Shown here one piece after another: positions 8,955-20,308 of a DNA stretch of 64,000 nt (its first letter is position 1; every line of letters begins with the position of its first letter). Both the position numbers and the translations under genes were made by a program. The DNA is taken from the NCBI GenBank assembly GCA_963767715.1, contig CAVYFA010000009.1, forward strand, positions 1-64,000, read 5' to 3'. This stretch comes from CAVSXS01 sp963767715. Lineage in GTDB: Bacteria; Chloroflexota; Ktedonobacteria; Ktedonobacterales; Ktedonobacteraceae. A model generated the notes under the pieces. That model did no database searches. It saw nothing but the letters and a program-made list of their open reading frames with translations, and had not been told where the DNA came from.

Positions 8955-10762
8955 TTATTGAGCATAGGAATTTTCGGAGACGGTCCAGCGATCATTGGGG
9001 CTGGACACCTGGAACTGCACCATGGAGATAGCATCCGTGGGGCAGCGTACGATACACAGGCCACAACGGATACACTTCTCTTCGTCGATAATCATGTCGG
9101 CACCACCCGCCAGGTTTGCGTACCCTGGTGCATGGGATCGCCCTTGACGACGCGTGAGAGGCCCTCCATGCTGATACAGTCATAAGGGCAGATATCGACA
9201 CAGCCAGAACAGAGGATACAGATTGACGGGTCAATCATGATATTCAACTGGCACTGCAGACAGCGACGGGCCTGCACTACGGCCTGTTCAGGCGTATAGC
9301 CGGTCTCGGTCTCACGCGTGTTGCTGATAGCGATCTTTCAGCGGCAGCGAGGGAATAGTTTCGAACGGGATGGACTCGTAGTCATCGACCATACCACGGC
9401 GATAGTCGGGCAGTTCAATCTCTTCGGCAGGCTCGGCAGGCTTATCGACGCCACCGAGGTAGCGATTGATGGCACCAGCAGCATCGCGACCATCGCCAAT
9501 AGCCGAGATCAGGTTACGCGATCCTTCGGTATAATCGCCGCCCGCAAAGAGTCCGGGATAGTTTGTCATCCAGTTCTCGCGAGTCAACCAGGGGCACGCC
9601 CCATCTTGTTGACCTCAAGACCCAGTTCTTCGGTCGGTATCCAGGAAGCATCGCTATACTGACCAAGAGCAGGGAATAACATGGATCGACTTCGATCATC
9701 ATGAATTCGTGCCAGGAATAGGCATCGGGCGACGGCGACCACTGGCATCGGGATCACCCAGCTTGTTGCGAATAAGCTTAGGCCGCTGACATGCACGCCA
9801 TCATTGCTGAGCACCTCCACATGAGTGACCAGGTAGTTGAACTCGACATGCTCAAACATCGCCTCATCGACTTCATACTCGTCGGAAGGCATCTCTTCTT
9901 TGGAGCGGCGATACAGACATAGACTTTCTCGGCACCAAAACGAATGGCGGTACGGCAGCAGTCCATCGCGGTGAAGCCGGCGCCCAGGACAGCACACTTC
10001 TTGCCAATAAAGGCCGGGTCGCCATAGTTGGTCTTTGCCAGCAAGCGGATACCATCCTCGACGCCCTTCAGGTCCGCGCCAGGAATGACTTTGTTATCGG
10101 GGCCGGTCAAGGCATTCGGGACATAGCAGCCAGCGCCAATATAGACGGCATCATATTCTTTGAGCAGGTCGGTGACCTGAATATCGCGCCCGACGCGGGT
10201 GTTGTAGTGCATCTCGACGCCCAGATCGGCCATGTACTCGTCACATTCTTCGTAGGTGACATTGCGAGGCAGACGCCAGACAGGGATACCATTGACCATC
10301 ACACCGCCAGCGGTAGGATATTCTTCATAGATGCGTTACAGGATAGCCCATCTCGCGCAGGTCGCGGGCACAGGCCAGGCCGGCGGAGCCGGCGCCGATG
10401 ATCGCCACTTTCTTATCTTTGGTGACGGGTGGCCGCTCCGCGTGGTGGCGATATTCGCGATGGTCGGCGGCGGCACGCTTCAGCCAGCAGATAGCAATCG
10501 GCTTGCCATCGATCTTATTACGGCGGCAGACAGGCTCGCAGGGACGCGCGCAGGTACGCCCAAGCACGCCCGGCACAACATTCGCCTTGCGGTTTAATAG
10601 ATATGCCTCGTCAAAACGGGCCTGCGAAATCAAACCAATATAGGTAGAAACATCGGTATGGGCTGGACAGCCTACCTGACAGGGAATATTCGTTTGATAC
10701 CAGTCAGGATTTGTCATGACTGATTGGTATCGCGCTCCCAATTCGCTATCGGGATCAATCAT
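8955..10762 (-). pseudogene. GltD-like FAD/NAD(P) oxidoreductase with C-terminal ferredoxin domain, frameshifted
   Basis: Starting at ATG 10762, the N-terminal Fe-S domain (CQVGCPAHTDVSTYIGLI, GRTCARPCEPVCRRN) is followed by the FAD-binding motif VAIIGAGSAGLACARDL. The NAD(P) domain follows (CAVLGAGFTAMDCCRTAIRFGA), then the second FAD motif GLFAGGDYTEGSRNLISAIGDG. The end carries two [4Fe-4S] motifs, CILCSGCVDICP and CIRCGLCIVRCP, before the stop at 8955-8957. These parts sit in several frames, with changes near 10,310, 9,900, between 9,780 and 9,590, and near 9,290. Intact relatives (glutamate synthase small subunit or PreT-like) pass electrons from NAD(P)H to a partner. No large glutamate synthase subunit is nearby. 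Confidence 0.78.
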
Positions 10763-11004
10763 TATACGGTCCTTTCCTGAGCATCCACCCTACTGTAGCA
10801 GCCGGAGCATATGGAGCAGGGGAGACAGTACTGGCTTTCGCCACAACGACCTCTGCGTTAAGAAATTCCCCAATGGCAAGGCGTTGCTTTGGGGGGATTA
10901 TGATGACCTCTTGCATTGCACTACACGCATCACGAGGATGCGTTGGTTTACTACCCCAGATTATACCATAACCGTCTTATAGCGGACAAGAGCAGGGCGC
11001 ACAT

Positions 11005-12171
11005 TCATTGCGCCCCAATTGTGGCGATCAAGCCAGCCAGCAGGGCGGTACGGGGCGCAATGCTTTCCGCTAACAGGTATTCATCGGGACTATGATCGCG
11101 TCCGCCGATGGGGCCTAAGCCATCAATAGCGGACACCGTAACCCGGAAGTATAGCTGCCATCGGACGCGCCGCCGGGTGGCACATGGCCCATCGAGATAC
11201 CGAGCCAGCCAGCAATGGCTTGCGCTGTCGCACCAGTTTCATACTTTCAGCCGTAGCCACCATTGGCTCTTTATAATCGGGCTCCATGCGCAGCGTCAGT
11301 TCCACTTCTGGCACGAGCCGCTGCTGCATCAGTTTGTGCCACCGCTCCTGGGTGTCAATTCTGTCCTGGGGATGCAAAAAACGCAGATCAAATTGCACTT
11401 GCGCGAGTTCGGGCACAACATTGGGCATGGTGCCGCCAGCGATCACGCCAGGGTTGACCGTAACCCCCTCGCGCCAACCATGCAGGCTCTGGAATTGCAA
11501 CGCCTGGTGCGCTATTTCAATAATCGCATTGCGTCCTTTCTCTGGCTCAACACCGGCATGGGCTGAACGGCCATGGGCTGTGAGGGTGTACCAGGAATTG
11601 CCCTTACGCGCACTGACGATATCGCCGTTGGCCCGTGCCGCCTCTAAGACCAGTGCGCCCTGGCAATCCCGCGAGACGAGCCGCATAGTCTCTTTGCAGT
11701 GCCGGTTCGCGATCTCTTCATCGGAAACACAGAGAAAACGTATCTCACCAAAATCGCGATAACCCTGGGCCAGCAGTGCTTCGAGGGCGTAGATGGCCGC
11801 GAGTACGCAGCCCTTCATATCACAGACGCCAGGGCCATAGAGTATGTTATTTCGAGGCGCACTGGCCGTTCACTGCCATGCCAACGGGATAGACCGTGTC
11901 CATATGCCCCAACAAGACGACGTTGCCATGACCTTCACCGCGTATGACGCCAAGCAGATCATTCCCCCATGCCTCGTTCTCAATAATGGTAGTATCCATC
12001 CCCAAGCCACGCATACGAGCCGCCAGGAGTCGCGCCAACTCATCCAATCCGGCTTTATGATAGGTATACGTGTCGATTGCGCATAGCTCACCTAATTCGT
12101 CGATATACCGCGCCAGGCGTTGTTGCGTATACTCTTCTACGCCCAACACTATATTCTGCAAGTTCATCATA
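11005..12171 (-). pseudogene. M20 family metallopeptidase (glutamate carboxypeptidase-like), frameshifted
   Basis: It starts at ATG 12171 with AAGGA five bases upstream. The zinc-ligand motif VVLLGHMDTVYP is in the first frame. After a one-base change near 11,850 the second frame carries GPGVCDMKG and the catalytic SDEEIANRH, then the dimerisation-domain block SWYTLTAHGRSAHAGVEPEKGRNAI. A further change near 11,170 leads to the ending IDGLGPIGGRDHSPDEYL, which holds the last His ligand, and the stop at 11005. Rejoined, this is a normal peptidase of about 385 residues. It lies upstream of the GltD-like gene on the same strand and diverges from the urocanase gene. Confidence 0.75.
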
Positions 12172-12493
12172 TTGTTCCTTAAAAGAAAGAGGTATAAAAA
12201 AATGGCATAAAGCCATCTATACCTTATAGCGGTGAAAGTACAGTAGAAGAAACAAATATATGAACTCTTCACATTCTGCTCTTTTCTCGATCACGCAGCC
12301 GAGGGCAGTTTTTTTCATAAGAGTTGTGGGTAGGTAATGGTTTTACTGCATCCGGCATCAAAACCATAAGCCACCCAAAACTTATAGCGATTGAGGTCGC
12401 ACAAGGTCTGATTACATCCTCAACTGCAAATTTGATATACTGACGGTATCTAAAAGATTTGCTAGATGGCTCAAGGTGAAAGGAACTTGCAGC
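12172..12493. promoter_or_regulatory. Divergent intergenic region, M20 peptidase / urocanase
   Basis: The 322-base gap holds no convincing gene. A hairpin with GGTATA/TATACC outer arms lies at about 12190-12226 in the leader of the peptidase. TGATATACT near 12431-12439 is a possible -10 for the urocanase. The site of any Hut-type regulator is not recognisable. Confidence 0.35.
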
Positions 12494-14192
12494 ATGTCTC
12501 AGACAGAAGATACAGCCAGGGCAACGATGCCGCAGGAACATGGGCCGCGCACCGTTTGTGCACCGCATGGAACGACACTCGCCGCAAAAAGCTGGCTGAC
12601 CGAGGCGCCGATGCGCATGATGATGAACAACCTCGACCCGGAGGTGGCCGAGAACCCGGACGAACTGATCGTTTACGGCGGCATTGGCAAGGCGGCGCGC
12701 AATTGGGAATGTTTCGACCGCATCATCGAGACGCTGAAAAACCTGGGCGAAGACGAAACCCTGCTCGTGCAATCGGGCAAGCCGGTCGGCGTGTTCAAAA
12801 CCCACGCTGACGCGCCGCGCGTGCTCATCGCCAATTCCAATCTCGTGCCGCATTGGGCGACCTGGGAGCATTTCCGCGAACTCGACCGCAAGGGGCTGAT
12901 GATGTACGGCCAGATGACTGCCGGGTCGTGGATTTACATCGGCAGCCAGGGCATCGTGCAGGGGACGTATGAAACCTTCGTGGAAATGGGCCGCCAGCAT
13001 TTCGGCGGCGATTTATCCGGTAAATGGATACTGACTGCGGGTTTAGGAGGGATGGGCGGTGCGCAACCATTGGCTTCCACAATGGCAGGTGCCTCCATGC
13101 TTGCCGTTGAGTGTGACGCAACCCACATCCAGAAACGCCTCGATACCGGCTACTGCGATGCAATCGCCAGTACGCTGGACGAGGCGCTCGATCAGATTCG
13201 CGAAGCGTGCAATCTGAGACAACCGCTCTCTATCGGCCTGCTGGGCAATGCGGCTGAAATCTATCCCGAACTGGTGCGCCGGGGGATTATGCCTGATATG
13301 GTCACAGATCAAACTTCTGCGCATGATGTCCTTAATGGGTATATTCCTGCCGGTATGAGCCTTGCGGAAGCCGATGAGTTGCGCCAGCGTGATCCTAAAG
13401 GCTATGTCGAGCGCGCGAAGGAATCGATTGCGAAGCAGGTGCGCGCCATGCTGGAGTTCTACAATCAGGGTATTCCGGTCGTCGATTACGGCAACAACAT
13501 CCGGCAGGTGGCGTATGATGCGGGTGTGAAAAATGCGTTTGATTATCCCGGCTTTGTACCCGCTTATATCCGCCCGTTATTCTGCCGGGGCATCGGCCCG
13601 TTCCGCTGGGTGGCGCTCTCCGGCAATCCGGAAGACATTTATAAAACCGATGCCAAAGTAAAGGAACTGATCCCGGATAACCCGCATCTGCACCGCTGGC
13701 TGGATATGGCGCGCCAGAAAATCCAATTTCCAGGGGTTGCCTGCCCGCATCTGCTGGGTAGGGCTGGGCGAACGCGCAAGGCTGGGGCTGGCATTTAACG
13801 AAATGGTCGCCAAAGGCGAATTAAGCGCGCCGATAGTCATTGGCCGCGACCATCTCGATTCCGGCTCTGTCGCAAGTCCCAACCGCGAAACCGAAGGGAT
13901 GAAAGATGGCTCCGACGCGGTATCGGACTGGCCGCTACTCAATGCTCTGCTCAACTGCGCGAGCGGCGCGACCTGGGTAAGCCTCCATCACGGCGGCGGG
14001 GTCGGCATGGGATTTTCGCAGCATGCGGGCATGGTGATCGTTGCAGACGGCACACAGGAAGCGGCAAAACGCCTGGAGCGCGTGCTCACCAACGATCCGG
14101 CAACCGGCGTCATGCGCCATGCCGACGCGGGCTACGAAGAAGCCATCGAATGTGCCAAGGAAAAGGGATTAAACCTGCCGATGGTGTTTTAA
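12494..14192 (+). pseudogene. hutU: Urocanate hydratase, single-base frameshift
   Basis: Urocanase converts urocanate to imidazolonepropionate in histidine breakdown, using tightly bound NAD+. The gene starts at ATG 12494 behind AAGGA and would give about 565 residues. Family signatures are present: LMMYGQMTAGSWIYIGSQGI, the glycine-rich LTAGLGGMGGAQPLAS, DYGNNIRQVA, and PLFCRGIGPFRWVALSG with the active-site Cys. The frame breaks at 13730-13731, where TTTCCAGGGG reads as one C too many (IQFQG expected). After that the second frame continues with ARICWVGLGERARLGLAFNE to the stop at 14190-14192. One base change would restore the enzyme. A second, truncated copy is at 23.3 kb. Confidence 0.88.
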
Positions 14193-14209
14193 CACAGCAA
14201 TTCCAGGGC

Positions 14210-14232
14210 AGGAATACGAGATTCGTATTCCT
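14210..14232. terminator. Hairpin terminator between convergent genes
   Basis: The 10-bp arms AGGAATACGA (14210-14219) and TCGTATTCCT (14223-14232) have loop GAT and are followed by TT on the plus strand. The hairpin sits between the urocanase stop and the stop of the minus-strand gene that starts at 15258. Confidence 0.6.
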
Positions 14233-15258
14233 TTAAGGATTAGAAACGTCTGGCGTAAAAGTAGCGCTTAATCCAGAGCTAATAGTTGTCGGCATGACTC
14301 TTTCTGGCCGAACATAAATCGGGCTATGATATGGTAATGCCTGGTTGTCCTCAGCAACATACGCAAATCGCGGTGAATCAAAGGCTGAATCCGGAGAATC
14401 AAATGACGGCAAGAAACGAATTCTATCCTCAAGAGATACGTTTCCCATTGGTTTCAAAGTCAGCGATCCATCACTGTTAATAGAGATTTCCATGCGTATT
14501 CCACCCGTGATAGGCACTCTCATAACGTCATCATCTTTGTCGATATATGTCTGAGGTACACAGATGCACATGATGTTTTCCCCGACAGTTTTCTTATCCT
14601 TGGGCATTGGTTTCGCCGTCTCCAAAATCTTGCCCGTTAGCAATACGCCGATTTTTTCAGGGTTTACATCGTGCTGAGCACATGATTTGAGCAGCCTTGA
14701 AAACTCAACTTCTATCTTTTTTGGCCGAAGCAGGTGTCCTGCAACGTATAACGCAGCGTCATCATTTCCCAGAGGGTTATGCTGCACCTTAAATTCGTCA
14801 CGTGGCACGTCAAGCATCGAACCATCGTCACCAATGCAGTTCTCAACCATAATACGAACCGGCCTTCGGACTTGCTTCCCGTCCCTCTCAAGTTCTTCAA
14901 ACCCGGCACCCACAAACGCGACTCTCCTTTTATAGCCGGGAAGCTTTCTGACGTAATTCGCATTCATAAGCTCGGTTGCTCGATATTTCAGGTTAAAGAC
15001 AGCTTCTTCAAGCTTCTTCCCCTTGGATAGCTGTTCGGCTGCCCAGTCAATAGTAGACATCCAAGTCGTCTGCCCATTTTTTCTCACAGGTATCGTCGCC
15101 TGTCCAGTGTAGGCAAACACAAATTGAGACTTGTAAACCAGCGCCTTGTTGCAGTGATCATCGTACCATTCGACCTTGTTATCGACTACCCTGGAAATTC
15201 GCCGGTCACTTGATTGTATAGCGAAGTCTTTCGTAAGACAGGTTAAGATCATTGTCAT
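14233..15258 (-). CDS. Ntn-hydrolase-like hypothetical protein
   Basis: The 341-residue protein has an N-terminus (MTMILTCLTKDFAIQSSDRR) that resembles proteasome-beta/HslV-type Ntn-hydrolases: Met followed by a possible Thr nucleophile, a short strand, then SSDRR where those proteins have ASDxR. The following YKSQFVFAYTGQA matches the usual 'K...kI..gysG' strand. After about residue 190 the sequence is unlike proteasome subunits. The last 60 residues look disordered. The start at ATG 15258 has AGGA seven bases upstream. It is intact although its neighbours are broken. The Ntn assignment is a pattern-level inference. Confidence 0.55.
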   Translation of the reverse strand: MTMILTCLTKDFAIQSSDRRISRVVDNKVEWYDDHCNKALVYKSQFVFAYTGQATIPVRKNGQTTWMSTIDWAAEQLSKGKKLEEAVFNLKYRATELMNANYVRKLPGYKRRVAFVGAGFEELERDGKQVRRPVRIMVENCIGDDGSMLDVPRDEFKVQHNPLGNDDAALYVAGHLLRPKKIEVEFSRLLKSCAQHDVNPEKIGVLLTGKILETAKPMPKDKKTVGENIMCICVPQTYIDKDDDVMRVPITGGIRMEISINSDGSLTLKPMGNVSLEDRIRFLPSFDSPDSAFDSPRFAYVAEDNQALPYHSPIYVRPERVMPTTISSGLSATFTPDVSNP

Positions 15259-15494
15259 CTTGAAATCCTAGCGTGAAAATCTTTTGTCATACACCCTGCC
15301 AGTTTGTAAATCCCAACATTATTAATGAACAAGCGATTGCAGAGTGTTGTGACTGCAACGCGATAGCACTAGAGCCGACGGACATATCCAAGCCTCGTTA
15401 GCGGCGTCTGTATCGAACTTGAAGCAAGGCATGAGTTGTGATGTGGCAAGCAGCAGCCAAGAGACGGGGTATAAACTAATCAGTTACACTTTGG
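15259..15494. other. Intergenic region, nothing recognised
   Basis: There is no gene, tRNA or strong hairpin in these 236 bases. They separate the stop of the giant helicase remnant (minus) from the Ntn-like gene (minus) and should hold the promoter of the latter. Confidence 0.4.
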
Positions 15495-18400
15495 TCAGGC
15501 TCGTAAATTTCTCTTGACACTAGCTGTTAAGTGACCGTCCATGTCCTGCAAGCTCTTTGAAGACAGAAGTGCCTCTATTTGCTGTTCAATGACCTCACGA
15601 AGCTGGGCGCTGGTAGCTTTAAATCCGAACAAACGAGCAACATCCACAGGTAGTTGATCACGACTGACACCATAATTTTCCTCGACGAGCATAAGAATTG
15701 CCTGTTTTATTTCTTGTGGAGGTAATGACTCGGGCTTGCGAAGTCCAGATAAAGTCACTCCACTGCGATCGCGAACAGGAATGTCAGCCATAGGTTTGAA
15801 ATAAAATGGGCCTTCTTGTTTTACTTCATCACGCCAAATCGAACAGATTTAGACCAGCCTTAACTTTATTCGTATGCGTTCTCCGGCGCGCCCCAGGTTC
15901 CACAAAATGCGAACGCGTGCGACTATCTCCTCTAAATGAATCGGCCCCTCAATCTCAATAATTTTTTCCACAATATCGGCCATTTCCCAGTCGGATACAC
16001 TGTGAGGCTCCCTGTCTGTCGGCATCCCAAAAACAGCTTCCTTATAAGGCACGGTAAGCTTTTTCTGAGAAACGCTCATTGGCAGTTCAATAACTCTGTT
16101 CTCAGCAACGTCGGCAGCTATTGCAAACGGTTTGGATGCCGGATATAATCCCGCCTGTTTGCCCATATGCCTTCATGCGCTCGCCTGGCCTGCTCAATAG
16201 CAAGGATAGTTTTTTCAAGCTGTTCTTTGGGCCTGCGGAACCAGTCTGTACTCCAAATTCGATGGATGATCCATCCATGATCTTCAAGATACCGCCTGCC
16301 GGAGCCGGTCCCGGTCGCGGGCCGACCGGGAGCTATGATAGCTTGCACCATCGCACTCAATGCCAATCAGAAAGCGTCCAGGCTTATCGGCATCCACAAC
16401 AGCAAGATCAATGAAGAACCCGGCAATACCAATCTGCATGTTTGACAATATAGCCCTTTGCCTGCAATGCCGCCGCCACCTGTTCCTCAAAGACAGAATC
16501 CGCTTCCCGGTCGGTTACCTGTTCGAAGTCAAGTTTCCCGGTCTGGGCAAATGTCAGGAACAGCTTGAATGCCACCACACCCGCGCCTTTTCCGCTCCAG
16601 GTCAATATCGTCTGCCGTGATAGAGGAAAACACCTCGCACCGGTACTTGGCACGCGATATCAGCACATTCAGGCGCCGCTCGCCACCTTCTGCATTCAAT
16701 GGCCCAAAGCGCATTGCCATGTAGCCGCTCTGATTGCGGCCATAACCTACGGAGATGAAAATGACATCCCGCTCATCGCCTTGAATATTTTCGAGGTTCT
16801 TCACAAAGAAAGGCTCATCCTGATGCGCCTGCGTGAAGAAGTATTCTGTGTCAGGGATGGCTCGACGCGCAAGTTCCACCTCGTCCAGAATCGCCTGCCT
16901 CTGCTTAACCGAGAAAGCACCTACACCGAGCGACAAAGTGAGGGTGTTCTTTTGCATGGCGGATGACGGCATGTGCCACAGCCTTTGCCTCGATGGGATT
17001 TGTCGCTGTCCCACCGCTGTCAAATGTCGCCTCTGGCAAATGATGAAACACAAGACCCATGCCAGAGCCTTCGATCGTAGGGGCTTGGCACGATGAAAAG
17101 CCGATTGCCATAGAACTGTTTATTGGAAACGGCAATCAGCGAATGATGCTTGCTGCGATAGTGCCAGCGCAGCATCCGTTGTGGCAGAGCCGCGTGCCAG
17201 GCAAAGGTTAAGAATACTTTCTACGTCATGGGAGCGACAGTATTGTCGTCATCATCATCATCACTTCTTATTGGTCGTTATACGCGAAAAAAATCTGGGT
17301 CGGGGGAAGCTGACGCTCGTCTCCCACAACCACAATCTGCTTTGCCCGTGCGATAGCGCCCAGAGCGTCTACTGGCTCTACCTGACTTGCTTCATCCATT
17401 ACCAGCAGGTCGAATTGCAGCGCCCCAGGTTCAAGGAATTGCGCAATCGAGAGTGGACTCATCATGAATACAGGCTTGAGTGCCTGGATGGCCCCTCCAG
17501 CTTTTTTCATCAATTTCCTGATCGGAAGATGATTGCGTTTTTTGTTAAACTCACCGTTCAGTACACCAAGCGCACCGATGCCGCTCTCACCTCGGGGCAT
17601 GTTCGCATACTGTTTGCTGAGAATTTCAATGCGTGTCTGCTCGATGCGATCGACGATCATGCTTCACGAAATTGGCAACCAGCCGGTTGTGGTGGTACCG
17701 TCAAATTCACGCAATTGAGGATGGATGGTGAATACCTCTTCTGCCAGTACGTCAAAATATGCCCGCTCGAAAATGGCCTTTGCCTTATCCAACGCCAGCG
17801 TCACCTCTCCATAATTTGTCCGCAATTGAACTCATGCCCAAAGCTATAAGTCTTGGTGTTTTCTTTAAAATGCAATCCATCTTGATAGAGACTCGCTGTT
17901 CTCAAGCCAAAGGCAAGCCGTTCTGCCAAAGCCTTTCGATCCACTGCCCCTATAGGCAGATATGCCAAAAGCAACCTGCATGTCAAGCTGCAAACCATTC
18001 AGCAGCCCAGCGAGACTGATGAAAAATGCTGGCACTCGTTGTTGTAGGCGCGCTGCCAAATTCTTCCACTGATCAGGAGACGTGATCTTCGCGCAGTGGT
18101 GTGAGGAAATCCGAAGATAGCCTGCCCGGCGGCAATCCACTCCGCCACGCCACAAGGGCAGTAAGAGTAGGCCAATTGCTATATGTACCCTGCCACATTC
18201 CCCGAATGCTGCTCGGCCTGCCTCATGATACTGGTGCAAAAATATGTTCCAGACGTTGCACCATGATGATGTCATCTATCAGCCCAGTTGCTCAATCTGT
18301 TTTTTAGGAAGTGGTACATTCAGGAGAGATTTCAAAAGTCGCAGTGCCTGACGGTAACCCGGATGTAAAAATCGTAATAGAGAACTGCCGTGAGTGGCAA

Positions 18401-20244
18401 TCTGCTGGCGGCATTCCGTAAGGCCGGTATTCCAGGCTGTATCGGTAATGACGCCCGTCAGCTTCTGTTTCAATTCCGCATGCGTGTTCGCCGTTTTGCA
18501 CAAGTTCGATTAACACGGCATCCCATTCCGCCAAAGCGGATGCGCTAGGGTGGATAATCGGCATGCCGGTAGCGTAATGAACAGCCTTTACTGTGGCATT
18601 GGCAATATGCAGCGTATCAAGCCAGGTAGTAGCAGACGGAAATGTACGCTCCACTATCGCCACATCTGCCAGAATGAGATCGAGAGCCTGGCGCAACTCT
18701 GTCAGCGTGTCACAGAGTCTATCATATTCGTTTAGCAATAATTGTTGTCTGACGGCGGACACCCCGCCATGGATGATGCGCAGGTATGCCCAAATCGCGG
18801 ATACGTACTGTGATATCAGCAAGTAGCTCTTCCCTATATTTTTTGTCATCAGCAGACCAGCTCTGAGGGATTATCGAGACAATGCCACGCGCATCTACAC
18901 CTACTTCCTTAAGACGCACGAGATGACCAATAATTTGAAATGCAGTAAGCCCAGAAGGCTGAAGCGGGGTATGCAGTATAGCATCGTACTGATTGAGTTT
19001 ATCCCGTAGCAATTGCAGCTTTGCAGCCGCCTGATCACCAGCAGGCCACGGGGACGGCCAAGCTCACGAGTGCGCTTGAGTTCTTCCAGGACGCCCGCTT
19101 GTTGGCCTTATGGCTGTGCAGTTCTAAGCAGAGCGGCCCTAATCCAATAGTAGTCAGACGCCGCTGCACCACTTCTAGCGCCGCCATTTTTTCTGAAACA
19201 AACAGCACCTTTTTCCCATCCGAACAGCGCTGGCGATGATATTGGTAATCGTCTGCGATTTGCCGGTGCCAGGAGGCCCCTGTATGACAAGGTTTCTCCC
19301 TCGACGCACTTCTTCAATGGCAAGGGTTTGAGAACTGTCAGCGTCAACTACATGCAGTATCTGTGCGGGCGTGAGATATTCATCAACCGCACGTCCTCAC
19401 TTATCATTCCCTCCACTGCCGGGAAACCATCGCCCATAAGCCCCATAATGAGCGGGTGAGTATCCAGTTTGCTGGACTCCGGCCAAGTGGCAGCGTCAAG
19501 ATCGCGATACATAAGAAATTTAGCGAAGGAAAAGAAGCCAAGTACGATGTCATTTTCCTTCACCTCGAAGCGCTTCTTGACGGATATCACTCTTTGCACC
19601 GTAGTCAAGTAGGCCTTATGTCCAGATCATCATCTTCCGACAAATCAGGGATAACAAGTCCGAAATCTTCCTTCATTTTAGCCTGTAATGATAGATTGGC
19701 GGTAATGTCTTCGTTGCGCCAGCGCAGTTTAAATCGCTCATTGGCTGAGCCACGTTCCAACGATACCGGAACAAGGATCAATGGCGCGTAGCGCTCGACG
19801 TCTGAATTGTCATCCTCAAACCACTTGAGTACACCCATGGCAAGGTAGAGGATATTGACGCCCTGTTCCTCTTCAAGCGTCCTGGCATCATGAAAAAGCG
19901 AGAGCAGACGTTTCTGCAACTCCCTCAGAACTCAAAAGTGTTTGCAAACGATAGTGATCATGCTTGTTAGAGTCACCGTTACTAGCGCCATCACCTTCTG
20001 GCTGGGGAAAATTTTATAACTGTCTTCATCATGAGAGGTCGCCATCTGTTTCTCGCACAGGTAAAAAGCCGAGAGCCTTTCCCTCCTTGACAAGCAGCTT
20101 AAATACCTCCACCGACGATTCGCCTACTACCTCGATAGTTTTGATGTTCTTTGAACGGCGCGGGATATGGAGGAGACGATTGCGAGTAGAAAGATCTAAT
20201 AAGGCTTGACGGCTTGTGTTGAGCTGGGTTGCTACACCGACCAT
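15495..20244 (-). pseudogene. DUF4011-helicase-nuclease-DUF3320 giant protein (Hhe-like), multiply disrupted
   Basis: The start is ATG 20244 behind GGGAG. The order of recognisable parts is: DUF4011 (LLDLSTRNRLLHIPRRSKNI); a middle beta region (VERYAPLILVPVSLERGS); Walker A of a superfamily 1 helicase (NLVIQGPPGTGKSQTITNII, about 19280); motif II LLVMDEASQVEPVDALGAI with the motif-III-like VVVGDERQLPPTQ (17270-17400); late helicase motifs (NIQGDERDVIFISVGYG, ERRLNVLISRAKYRCEVFS); a Vsr/DUF559-type nuclease (FIDLAVVD, IGIECDGASYHSSRSARDRDRLR, DHGWIIHRIWSTDWFRR); and DUF3320 (15.5-16.1 kb). About 1,580 residues would be normal length. The parts occupy all three minus frames with at least ten frame changes, so the gene is not functional as written. 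Confidence 0.8.
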
Positions 20245-20308
20245 AATTACACTCCCTGCATGTGGTAACAGTAATCGTCATCACAAAGTAGTTCACGCAT
20301 ACTTGATA

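Noticed and set aside
13737..14192. Separate small gene after the urocanase frame
   Set aside because: It continues the urocanase exactly after a one-base shift (ARICWVGLGERARLG) and so belongs to the same gene.
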